Assembly: GCA_039812405.1 (NCBI GenBank)
Contig: JBDIAL010000100.1
Span: 1 to 12,854 of the forward strand
Direction of reading: 5' to 3'
DNA: 12,854 bases
From: Nostocoides sp039812405
Lineage (GTDB): Bacteria > Actinomycetota > Actinomycetes > Actinomycetales > Dermatophilaceae
Positions 6,132 to 12,828 of the stretch are shown in pieces. A program made the translations under genes and the position numbers. The notes below the pieces were generated by a model that was given only the letters and a program-made list of their open reading frames with translations, was not told the origin of the DNA and made no database searches. Numbering within the stretch: position 1 is the first letter of the stretch; every line of letters begins with the position of its first letter.

Positions 6132-7031
6132 ATGGACAGGATCACCACCCGGGGCAGCATCGTCGTCGGCACCGACGGCTCATCCATCAGCAACGCTGCC
6201 CTCGACTGGGCCGCGCGTCGCGCGTCGGCCGGGGGTGGCATACCGATCGTCGTCGTCCACGCCTTCGCCGCCGACCTGCCGATGCTCGGATTCGGCGCGC
6301 TCCGTGACGACGACGCCATCCGCTTCGAGGGCGAGACCCTCCTCACGGCCGCGAAGGCCCGCATCCACGCCATCGACCCCGACCTGCGCGTCGCGACGGC
6401 CTGCGTGCCCGGCTTCGCGGCCCCCGCCCTGCTGCGCGCCTCCGACGGGGCCCAGATGCTCGTCGTCGGCGCCGTCGGCCGCGGGGTCCTCTCCCGGCTC
6501 ACTCTCGGCGCCGTCATGCAGCAGGTCGTCTCGTATGCCGCGTGCCCCGTCGTCATCGTCGGCCGCGACCCGCGGACGACGGCTCCCTACGGCCGCGTCG
6601 TCGTCGGCGTCGACGGGTCCGCGTCCAGCCTCGCGGCGGCCCGGTTCGCCTTCGCCCACGCCGCGGCCACCGGTGCCCAGGACGTCGACATCGTCACGAC
6701 CTGGCAGGCGCGGGGCCGCACCGACCCGAACCTCGAGCAGGGGTCGGACTGGGCCGCCTACGTCGCCTCCACCCAGGACACCGCGAAGCAGGCGCTCGCC
6801 GACCTCGTCCGCGCGCACCCCGAGGTCAAGGTGCACCACGAGGTGGTCCAGGGCGACCCGCTGGAGGTGCTCGTCGAGCGCAGCCAGGACGCCGACCTCA
6901 TCGTCGTCGGCAACCGCGGGGTCGGCGGGTTCGAGGGACTCAAGCTGGGCTCCATCGCCCGCGGGCTCCTCGGTCACACCCCATGCCCCGTCGTCATCTC
7001 CCACATCCCCGGACGATCCGGCCAGCACTGA
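6132..7031 (+). CDS. Tandem-domain universal stress protein (UspA family)
   Basis: 299 residues with two Usp domains (about 8-145 and 154-288), each opening with the strand-D motif IVVGTDGS or VVVGVDGS (D15, D161). The nucleotide-binding signature G-2x-G-9x-G-S/T is complete in the second domain (G260, G263, G273, S274). In the first it reads G113, G116, G126 but has A127 in place of S/T, so ATP binding may be stronger in domain 2. The protein is cytosolic, with no membrane segment. Tandem Usp proteins in actinobacteria are often induced in hypoxia, stationary phase or other stress. The ATG at 6132 has GGGAG ten bases upstream. The gene stands alone between two structured intergenic regions, so it probably has its own promoter within 5920-6131; no clear -35/-10 pair was found there. 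Confidence 0.95.
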   Translation: MDRITTRGSIVVGTDGSSISNAALDWAARRASAGGGIPIVVVHAFAADLPMLGFGALRDDDAIRFEGETLLTAAKARIHAIDPDLRVATACVPGFAAPALLRASDGAQMLVVGAVGRGVLSRLTLGAVMQQVVSYAACPVVIVGRDPRTTAPYGRVVVGVDGSASSLAAARFAFAHAAATGAQDVDIVTTWQARGRTDPNLEQGSDWAAYVASTQDTAKQALADLVRAHPEVKVHHEVVQGDPLEVLVERSQDADLIVVGNRGVGGFEGLKLGSIARGLLGHTPCPVVISHIPGRSGQH

Positions 7032-7032
7032 C

Positions 7033-7057
7033 CCCGACAGGCCCACCTGGAGTCGGG
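7033..7057 (+). terminator. Hairpin directly after the universal stress protein gene
   Basis: CCCGAC (7033-7038) pairs with GTCGGG (7052-7057). A short inner AGG/CCT stem closes on CCCA. It begins two bases after the stop codon. There is no U-tract. Position and stability suggest a transcription terminator. Confidence 0.5.
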
Positions 7058-7084
7058 TGAGCCGAGCAGACGGACCGGTCCCAG

Positions 7085-7192
7085 GACAGCCGGACCGGCA
7101 ATGGCCCTCGCTCCGTCGCCGACCCGGGGCTCGCCACGCCTGGCCGCTCCGGCATACGGCGGGTGCCGCGACCCATTGCCGGTCGGTCTGTC
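7085..7192. repeat. Long imperfect inverted repeat (20-bp arms, 18 matches)
   Basis: The left arm is 7085-7104 and the right arm 7173-7192. The inner 12 bases, GACCGGCAATGG (7093-7104), match their inverse CCATTGCCGGTC (7173-7184) perfectly, and the outer eight share six of eight. Inside, GTCGC (7115-7119)/GCGAC (7168-7172) and ACCC (7122-7125)/GGGT (7161-7164) can stack further. The element is 108 bp, sits between convergent genes, and contains no reading frame of note. It may be a bidirectional terminator, a MITE-like or REP-like element, or a binding site pair. Confidence 0.6.
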
Positions 7193-7243
7193 GGAAGCCA
7201 GGGCTGGGGGACCCCGACCGACGGTGGGACCGTTGTCGGGTCA

Positions 7244-7318
7244 CCCGATAAAGGGACACCTCGCGGGGGAAGCGTCCTCGGGTGAGGTGCCCGTTTCCGG
7301 TGGAACCCGATAAAGGGG
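7244..7318. repeat. Duplicated 13-mer ACCCGATAAAGGG flanking a hairpin
   Basis: The AT-containing 13-mer ACCCGATAAAGGG occurs at 7244-7256 and again at 7306-7318, 62 bases apart. Between them GGG-a-CACCTC (7254-7263) can pair with GAGGTGCCC (7285-7293). Just upstream is a smaller hairpin, ACGGT-GGG-ACCGT (7222-7234). The element lies in the non-coding gap between convergent genes. Function unknown; the duplicated site could bind a protein. Confidence 0.6.
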
Positions 7319-7322
7319 CAGA

Positions 7323-7403
7323 GCCGGGACCGGCGGCCGGGTGGGAAGGCCGGGACCGGCGGCCGGGTGGGAGGCGGGCAAGCGGCCGGGTGGGAGGGCG
7401 GGG
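7323..7403 (+). repeat. GC-rich tandem repeat with G-quadruplex motif
   Basis: Two identical 24-base copies (7323-7346 and 7349-7372), period 26, are followed by a 14-base partial copy (7382-7395). The unit contains CCGGGACCGGCGGCCGGG and ends GTGGGA. The array runs into GGGTGGGAGGGCGGGG (7388-7403), a textbook intramolecular G-quadruplex with three one-base loops on the plus strand. It lies downstream of both the stress protein and the convergent amine oxidase gene, where it may slow polymerase or act as a terminator. Confidence 0.75.
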
Positions 7404-7440
7404 ACAAGGAGGCCGGGCAAGGACGGCCGACCGGGCCTGC

Positions 7441-8754
7441 TCAGCCGCCGAGGACGGCAGCGGCAGCCGCGCGGCCGGTGCGGACGGCGCCCTCGAGGTA
7501 GCCGGCGACCCACTGATCGGACCCGCAGACGTAGAACGGCGGCTCGTGGGTGCCGTGCAGCGGGCCGACGGCCACGACGTCGCCGGGCCGCCAGTTCGTG
7601 ACGTACCCCTGCGTCCACGGGTCGGTCCCCCACATCCGGGTCCACGTCGCGAGCGGGTCGAGCGCGTGGTCGCCGAACAGGCGGGACAGCTGCGCCAGGG
7701 CGTCACCGGTCCGGGTGACGGGATCGCTCGCGGCGAACGCGGCATACCGCTCGGGGGGCACGAGCGCGGAGAGGACGCCCTCGTGCTGCGGCCAGGTCGA
7801 CCCGAGGACCCCCTCGCTCTCGGACAGCCCGCTCTGCCCCCGGGCCCGCCAGAACGGCTCGTCGTAGGCCGCGACGAACTTGGCGGCCCACGCGTGCCGC
7901 TGCCGTCGCAGCGACCGCAGCCGCGCCTCGCTCACCCCGGTGATCCCGATGTCCCGCGCCGGGCCGGACGGCACGGCGAGGACGACCGCATCGCCCCGCA
8001 CCTCCTCCCCGGCGAAGGTCGTCACGACGCACCCTGCGGGTCGCACGGCGATCCGGGCCACCGGTGTGCCGAGCCGCACGTCGGCGAGGGTCTGCGCCAT
8101 CCGGAGCGCGACGGTGGCCGACCCCTCGGCGACCCGCTGGTTCTCCCACTCCTCGACGTCGTAGGCCGCGGTGCCGCCCCCGACCGCGATCTTGCGGGCG
8201 TAGGCGAACAGGCTGGTCCGCTCGGTCGACCCGTCGGACAGGCTGAGGTGCACGAGTTCGAAGGCGCGCGTCACGGCGGGGGTTCCCCCCGCGTCCCGGA
8301 CGAAGTCGGCGACGCTGAGCCGGTCGAGCCGCTCCAGGTCCGGGCACGACCAGGGGTCGTCCGGGTCGATCTGCCGGACCACCCGCTCGAGCGCCGACTC
8401 GACGGCCCCGTGGGCGACGACGTCCGCCGCGGTGAACCACGACGGCCACTCCCCCACGTCGACCGACTCCGGCACCTCCCGGGTGATCTCGCCGGGCTCG
8501 GCGACGTAGGAGGGCACGAGGGTGAGTCCCAGCTCGGCGACGAGCCGCAGGTATGCCGTGTGCCGGGTCCCGACGACCTCGCCCCCGAGCTGGACGATCC
8601 GGCCGTCGGGCAGCTCGGTCTGCTCGACACGGCCTCCGACCCGGTCGCGGGCCTCGAGGACGGTCACCGTCGCCCCGGCCCGCTCCAGGTCGCGGGCCGC
8701 CGACAGCCCGGCGAGCCCGGCACCGACGACGACGACGTCGCGGCGCTCGCTCAT
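7441..8754 (-). CDS. Flavin-containing monoamine/polyamine oxidase
   Basis: 437 residues. The N-terminus carries a dinucleotide-binding fold: VVVVGAGLAGLSAARDLE (G11, G13, G16), E34 at the end of strand 2, and the R-x-G-G-R motif of the amine oxidase family (DRVGGR, residues 37-42). The C-terminus YVCGSDQWVAGYLEGAVRTG is the conserved FAD-contacting segment of MAO-type enzymes. No signal peptide. The reaction is oxidative deamination of an amine to an aldehyde, ammonia and hydrogen peroxide. Its place at the end of a polyamine ABC transporter operon suggests putrescine or a related diamine as substrate; that is inference. The ATG at 8754 is the only usable start, because an in-frame TGA lies 9 codons upstream. 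It has no Shine-Dalgarno, so the gene may depend on reinitiation from the upstream ATPase gene. Confidence 0.92.
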   Translation of the reverse strand: MSERRDVVVVGAGLAGLSAARDLERAGATVTVLEARDRVGGRVEQTELPDGRIVQLGGEVVGTRHTAYLRLVAELGLTLVPSYVAEPGEITREVPESVDVGEWPSWFTAADVVAHGAVESALERVVRQIDPDDPWSCPDLERLDRLSVADFVRDAGGTPAVTRAFELVHLSLSDGSTERTSLFAYARKIAVGGGTAAYDVEEWENQRVAEGSATVALRMAQTLADVRLGTPVARIAVRPAGCVVTTFAGEEVRGDAVVLAVPSGPARDIGITGVSEARLRSLRRQRHAWAAKFVAAYDEPFWRARGQSGLSESEGVLGSTWPQHEGVLSALVPPERYAAFAASDPVTRTGDALAQLSRLFGDHALDPLATWTRMWGTDPWTQGYVTNWRPGDVVAVGPLHGTHEPPFYVCGSDQWVAGYLEGAVRTGRAAAAAVLGG

Positions 8755-8825
8755 GTCAGGACGCGCATCGCGGGTCGTTCAGGTCAGGGGCGCTCATGCC
8801 AGGAGGACTCATGTCAGGGCGCTCA
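8754..8825 (-). repeat. Degenerate 14-15 bp tandem repeat filling the ATPase/oxidase gap
   Basis: On the coding strand, the stretch from the ATPase stop codon to the first base of the oxidase ATG splits into five units: TGAGCGCCCTGACA, TGAGTCCTCCTGGCA, TGAGCGCCCCTGACC, TGAACGACCCGCGA and TGCGCGTCCTGACA. The oxidase then begins TGAGCGAG after the A of its ATG. Most junctions read ATGA or ATG, like an overlapping stop/start. This looks like repeated duplication of an original ATGA junction, which would have pushed two once-overlapping genes 68 bases apart. Confidence 0.65.
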
Positions 8826-9932
8826 TCGCAGGACGACGGTGTGCTCGGGCAGCCAGCCGATCTCGACGCGCGAGCCCGGGGTCCAGCGGTCCTCCGGGCT
8901 CATCCGTGGGAGGTTCTGCTCGAGGACGGTCAGCGTGACCTCGGGCGCCACCTCGACGACGTACTGCGTCGTCGCCCCGTGGTAGCTCGACGAGACGACC
9001 GTCCCCGGCACCCGGACCATGTCGGAGGTCAGCTCGCTGAGCCAGATCTTCTCCGGCCGGACCGCGACGCTCACCCGCTCGCCGCCGCGCAGCCCGTGCC
9101 CGTCGGGCAGCGGTACGTCGAGTCCCTTGCACACGTGGACGGCGCCGTCGGCATACGAGCCGGGCATGAGGTTGCTCGTGCCGATGAAGCCGGCCGCGAA
9201 GACCGAGGCCGGGCTCTCGTAGACGTCCTCGGGGCGGCCGCACTGCTCGATGACGCCGGCGTTCATGATGGCGATCCGGTCGCTCATCGAGAGCGCCTCG
9301 TCCTGGTCGTGGGTGACGAAGAGGAAGGTGATGCCGACCTCGCGCTGGATCGCCTTGAGCTCCAGCTGCATCGCGCGGCGCAGCTTGAGGTCGAGCGCGG
9401 CGAGCGGCTCGTCGAGGAGGAGCACCTGGGGACGGTTCACGAGGGCACGGGCGAGGGCGACGCGCTGCCGCTGGCCGCCGGAGAGCTCGGCCGGTCGCGC
9501 CGACGCCTTGTCGGACAGCTGGACCAGCTCGAGGGCCGCGCCGACCCGCTGGGTGAGGGACCGACGGTCGATCCCCTTGCGTCGCAGGCCGAAGCCGACG
9601 TTGCCCGAGACGTCGAGGTGCTCGAAGAGGGCGTAGCTCTGGAACACCGTGTTGACGTCGCGCCGGTGGGGTGGGGTCGAGGTGACGTTCTTGCCGCCGA
9701 CGAGGATCTGCCCCTCGGTGGGGTCGCTGAAGCCGGCGATCATCCGCAGCGTCGTCGTCTTCCCGCACCCCGACGGCCCGAGCAGGGAGAAGAACTCGCC
9801 GGTGCCGATGTCGAGGTCGAGGTGGTCGACGACCGGGTCGCCGCCGTAGACCTTCGTCAGGCCGCGCAGGCTGACCGCGGGGAGGTCCCCGGTCGGGCCG
9901 GGGGTGGCGGCGGTGTGGGTGGACAGGGACAT
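8823..9932 (-). CDS. potA: Polyamine (spermidine/putrescine-type) ABC transporter ATP-binding protein
   Basis: 369 residues. All ABC ATPase motifs are intact: Walker A GPSGCGKTT (52-60), Q-loop Q98, signature LSGGQRQR (150-157), Walker B LLLDEP (171-176), D-loop ALD and H-loop H208 in THDQDEAL. Residues about 245-369 form the C-terminal regulatory beta domain (TOBE-like) usual for PotA/UgpC-type importers. It energises import through the two adjacent permeases on the cytoplasmic side of the membrane. The ATG at 9932 directly follows the permease stop codon with no gap and has GGGAGG four bases upstream. The PotA assignment rests on the family look plus the PotD-like, PotB-like and PotC-like neighbours; the exact amine is not shown. 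Confidence 0.9.
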   Translation of the reverse strand: MSLSTHTAATPGPTGDLPAVSLRGLTKVYGGDPVVDHLDLDIGTGEFFSLLGPSGCGKTTTLRMIAGFSDPTEGQILVGGKNVTSTPPHRRDVNTVFQSYALFEHLDVSGNVGFGLRRKGIDRRSLTQRVGAALELVQLSDKASARPAELSGGQRQRVALARALVNRPQVLLLDEPLAALDLKLRRAMQLELKAIQREVGITFLFVTHDQDEALSMSDRIAIMNAGVIEQCGRPEDVYESPASVFAAGFIGTSNLMPGSYADGAVHVCKGLDVPLPDGHGLRGGERVSVAVRPEKIWLSELTSDMVRVPGTVVSSSYHGATTQYVVEVAPEVTLTVLEQNLPRMSPEDRWTPGSRVEIGWLPEHTVVLR

Positions 9933-10763
9933 TCAGCCTCCCGTGATGAGGTCCAGGCTGGACGACTTGCGGCCCCAGAGACGGGGCACGACGAGCGCCA
10001 GCACCATGACGAGCGCGGAGAACGCGAGCATGACGGTGCCGACCGCGTTGATGGCCGGCGAGACGCCGAACCGGATCGAGGAGTAGATCCGCACCGGCAG
10101 CGGCTGGGGGTCGACGCCCGTGGTGAAGAAGGCGAGGACGAAGTCGTCGAAGACGAGGGCGAAGACGAGCAGCCCGGCGCCGAGGAGGGCGGGCACGAGG
10201 GCCGGCAGGGTGACGAGCCGCAGCGCCTGCCACGGCGTGCAGCCGAGGTCCCGGGCCGCCTCCTCGACCTCCGTCGACATCGCGGCCAGCCGGCCCCGGA
10301 CGATGACGGTGACGTAGGCGATGGAGAAGGTGATCTCCGCGAGCGTCACCGTGACGAGCGACAGGCGCATCCCGATGCCGGTGAAGAACAGGAGCGCCGC
10401 GACGCCGGTCACGATCTCCGGGGTGACGAGCGGCAGGAGGGTGACGGCGCCGACGACCCGCCCCGACCGGGACCGGCTCCGGGACAGTCCGAGCGCGAGC
10501 ATCGTGCCGAGGACCAGAGCCCCGACGGCGGACACGGTCGCGATGCCGATGCTCGCGAAGAGCGAGGTGACCAGGTCGGAGTCCTGGGCGAAGGCGACGT
10601 ACCACCGGGTGCTGAACCCCCGGAACGTCGAGAGGGACTTGACGCTGTTGAAGCTGAAGAGGACGACGAGGGCGATGGGCAGGTAGAGCCAGGCGAAGAA
10701 GACGACGGTCACCGCGACGGCGACGGCCGGCCGGCGCTCCACCCCCCGGGCCCGCCGGCTCAC
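9933..10763 (-). CDS. potC: Polyamine ABC transporter permease, PotC-type
   Basis: 276 residues, about six membrane spans, beginning after a short basic tail with VAVAVTVVFFAWLYLPIALVVLFSF. The cytoplasmic EAA loop that docks with the ATPase is seen at EVEEAARDLGCTPWQALRLVTLP (about 165-187). PotC-like marks include the FxxFNS start after span 1 and FDDFVLAFF near residue 214. The start is GTG at 10763, which overlaps the preceding permease stop as GTGA and has GGAGGAG two bases upstream. It forms the heteromeric channel with the neighbouring PotB-type protein. Confidence 0.9.
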   Translation of the reverse strand: MSRRARGVERRPAVAVAVTVVFFAWLYLPIALVVLFSFNSVKSLSTFRGFSTRWYVAFAQDSDLVTSLFASIGIATVSAVGALVLGTMLALGLSRSRSRSGRVVGAVTLLPLVTPEIVTGVAALLFFTGIGMRLSLVTVTLAEITFSIAYVTVIVRGRLAAMSTEVEEAARDLGCTPWQALRLVTLPALVPALLGAGLLVFALVFDDFVLAFFTTGVDPQPLPVRIYSSIRFGVSPAINAVGTVMLAFSALVMVLALVVPRLWGRKSSSLDLITGG

Positions 10764-11683
10764 GACTCCTCCCGGGTCCGCGTCGCCGTCGCCCGGAGGT
10801 AGACGACCATGATGAGCGTCAGCCCGACCATCATGGCGACGGTCATCGCCGAGCCGAGCGGCCAGTTCTGACCCTCGAGGAACTGCTGCTGGATGAGGTT
10901 GCCGATCATGAAGGTGTTCGGTCCGCCGAGCAGCTGGGCGCTGACGAAGTCACCGAGCGCGGGGAGGAAGACGAGCAGGACCCCGCCGTAGAGCCCGGCC
11001 CGGGTCGCCGGGAGGGTCACCGACCAGAAGGTGCGCCACGGGCCGTGGTAGAGGTCCTTGCCGGCCTCGATGAGGGAGGTGTCCATCCGCTCCAGCGCCG
11101 CGTAGACCGGCAGGATCATGAAGACCGCGTAGCCGTAGACGAGTCCGCCGACGACGGCATAGGGCGTGTTGAGGAAGTGCACCCCCTGGCTGATCCCCAG
11201 CGCGGAGAGCAGGCTGTTGGCGATGCCGTCGTCGGACAGCAGGGCCGACCAGGCATACATCCGGATGAGGTAGCTGGCGAAGAAGGGGATGACGATCGCC
11301 GCGACGAGGAGGTTCTTGCGGCGCCCGCCGTGGAGGGCGAGGACGTAGGCGACGGGGTATGCGATGACGGCGCAGGTCGCCGTCGTGGCCACGGCATACG
11401 ACACCGACCGCAGGAACAGGCGCAGGTACACCGGGTCCCACAGCTGCTGGTAGCTGTCCAGGCGCGTGCTGAAGACGGGCTGTCCGTCGGCCTGGGTCCG
11501 GCCGAAGGACAGCAGGACGACGATGACCATGCTGGAGATGAAGAAGACGACCATCCACGCGGTGGGCAGGGCCAGCAGGGCGCCCCACAGCCGGGTGTGC
11601 TGGACGGATCGGGGCGTCGCCCGGCCTCGGGGGGCAGAGGCCGGGCGAGCCGGCTCGGGGGCGGACGTGTCGAGGGCGGTCAT
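10760..11683 (-). CDS. potB: Polyamine ABC transporter permease, PotB-type
   Basis: 307 residues. After a 30-residue Ala/Pro/Arg-rich cytosolic tail come about six membrane spans; the first is about residues 35-60. The EAA loop reads SLIEAGKDLYHGPWRTFWSVTLP (203-225). The GDFVSAQLLGGP segment (244-255) is highly characteristic of PotB and PotH permeases. The ATG at 11683 shares its A with the TGA of the binding-protein gene (TGATG), and a GGAGG lies 13 bases upstream. The frame stays open upstream only as a shadow of the binding-protein gene. Confidence 0.9.
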   Translation of the reverse strand: MTALDTSAPEPARPASAPRGRATPRSVQHTRLWGALLALPTAWMVVFFISSMVIVVLLSFGRTQADGQPVFSTRLDSYQQLWDPVYLRLFLRSVSYAVATTATCAVIAYPVAYVLALHGGRRKNLLVAAIVIPFFASYLIRMYAWSALLSDDGIANSLLSALGISQGVHFLNTPYAVVGGLVYGYAVFMILPVYAALERMDTSLIEAGKDLYHGPWRTFWSVTLPATRAGLYGGVLLVFLPALGDFVSAQLLGGPNTFMIGNLIQQQFLEGQNWPLGSAMTVAMMVGLTLIMVVYLRATATRTREES

Positions 11684-12828
11684 CAGCTGGCCCGCACCTC
11701 CGTCCACGTCGCGGTCCGGCGCTGGACCGCGTCGGCGTCGAGGTTGCGGAAGACGTTGCCGCTCTGCAGCTCGCTCAGCTCGACGTTGCAAGCCGGGACC
11801 TCCTTGGCGAGCTTGGCGAAGGTGGGCAGGGCGTCGCGGACGGGCATCGGGTAGGAGAGGTAGAGGATGTTCTTCCGGGCGATCTCCGGGCGCAGGAGGT
11901 AGTCGATGAACACCATCGCGGTGCCGGGGTGCTGGGCGTCGGCGGGGATGGCATAGGCGTCGGAGTTGATCGGGACCCCCTCCTTCGGTGCCTGGAAGTC
12001 GTAGTTCTCGGGCTTCTCGACGAGCGAGGTCCGCAGGTAGAGGAAGTCGCCGCTCCACATGTGGTGGATCCAGGCGTTGCCGCCCACCATGTTGTTGACG
12101 TCGTCCGAGGAGTAGCCGCGCAGGTACCTCTTCTGGCTGATGAGCAGCTTCTTGATCTCCGTCAGCTCGTCGGGCCGCGAGGTGTTGACGTCGTAGCCGA
12201 GCAGCAGGGCACCCATGGCCAGCGCCTCGTCCTGGTCGTCGAGGGTGTAGATCCGCTTGGCGGCCTGGGCGTTCCACAGGTCGTGCCAGCTGCCCGTCAT
12301 CGTGTCGACCTTGTCGGTGCGCCAGCCGATCCCCGTCTTGTAGACGGTGAAGGGGACCGAGACGGCGGAGTGCTCGTCGTACCACGGGTCGACGAAGTAG
12401 GAGCCGGAGTAGAAGACCTGGTCGGCGTTGGACAGCTGGGCGTGGTCGATGGCCCGCAGCCGGCCCTCGGCCCGCAGCCGCTGCACCCACTTGGCGATGG
12501 GGAAGATGATGTCGTACTGGTTGCCCGCCTGGAGCTTGGCGTACATCCCTTCCATCGAGTCGAAGTTGGACTGGATGATCTTGACGCCGTATTCCTTCTC
12601 GAACCCCTTGAAGACGGAGGGGTCGAGATAGTCGGCCCAGTTGAAGTAGACGAGGTCCCCGTCGATCTGGGCCTTGGCGGAGGCGGGCAGGGCGGTCGTC
12701 GTCGTGGTGGCCGCATCGCTCGGGAGGTAGGCGCACCCGGAGGTCAGGGCGGACGGGCCCGCGGCCCCGCCGAGCCCGAGGGCTCCGGTGAGCAGGGCGC
12801 GGCGGCTCAGCGCCGGGTGCGGCGTCAC
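11683..12828 (-). CDS. potD: Polyamine ABC transporter substrate-binding lipoprotein, PotD-type
   Basis: 381 residues. The N-terminus has a twin-arginine motif (S8-R9-R10-ALL), a hydrophobic stretch (ALLTGALGLGGAAG) and a lipobox-like LTSGC with C32, so it is probably exported folded and lipid-anchored. T at -3 of the lipobox is atypical. The mature domain has the polyamine-binding-protein opening LVYFNWADYLDPSVFKGF, then MYAKLQAGNQYDIIFP and later an SDAYAIPADAQ segment, as in PotD/PotF. It binds the polyamine outside the membrane and hands it to the permeases. The start is GTG at 12828, overlapping the end of an upstream reading frame as GTGA; no better start is visible. Confidence 0.9.
   Translation of the reverse strand: MTPHPALSRRALLTGALGLGGAAGPSALTSGCAYLPSDAATTTTTALPASAKAQIDGDLVYFNWADYLDPSVFKGFEKEYGVKIIQSNFDSMEGMYAKLQAGNQYDIIFPIAKWVQRLRAEGRLRAIDHAQLSNADQVFYSGSYFVDPWYDEHSAVSVPFTVYKTGIGWRTDKVDTMTGSWHDLWNAQAAKRIYTLDDQDEALAMGALLLGYDVNTSRPDELTEIKKLLISQKRYLRGYSSDDVNNMVGGNAWIHHMWSGDFLYLRTSLVEKPENYDFQAPKEGVPINSDAYAIPADAQHPGTAMVFIDYLLRPEIARKNILYLSYPMPVRDALPTFAKLAKEVPACNVELSELQSGNVFRNLDADAVQRRTATWTEVRAS

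Noticed and set aside
5597..6556. Minus-strand frame of 319 codons across the 5660-6131 gap
   Set aside because: It overlaps the MFS and stress protein genes antisense, passes through hairpin arms and shows no domain or coding-like codon pattern.
7085..7192. Inverted repeat considered as ends of an insertion sequence
   Set aside because: There is no transposase gene and no convincing target-site duplication. Reported only as an inverted-repeat element.
7282..8985. Plus-strand reading frame of 567 codons across the GC repeat and the amine oxidase
   Set aside because: Antisense to the FAD enzyme, and it runs through the non-coding tandem repeat; no recognisable domain.
8553..10802. Plus-strand reading frame of 749 codons
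   Set aside because: It is antisense to the clear ATPase and permease genes; the high GC content keeps antisense frames open. Its Glu/Asp/Arg/Gly-rich composition is an artefact.
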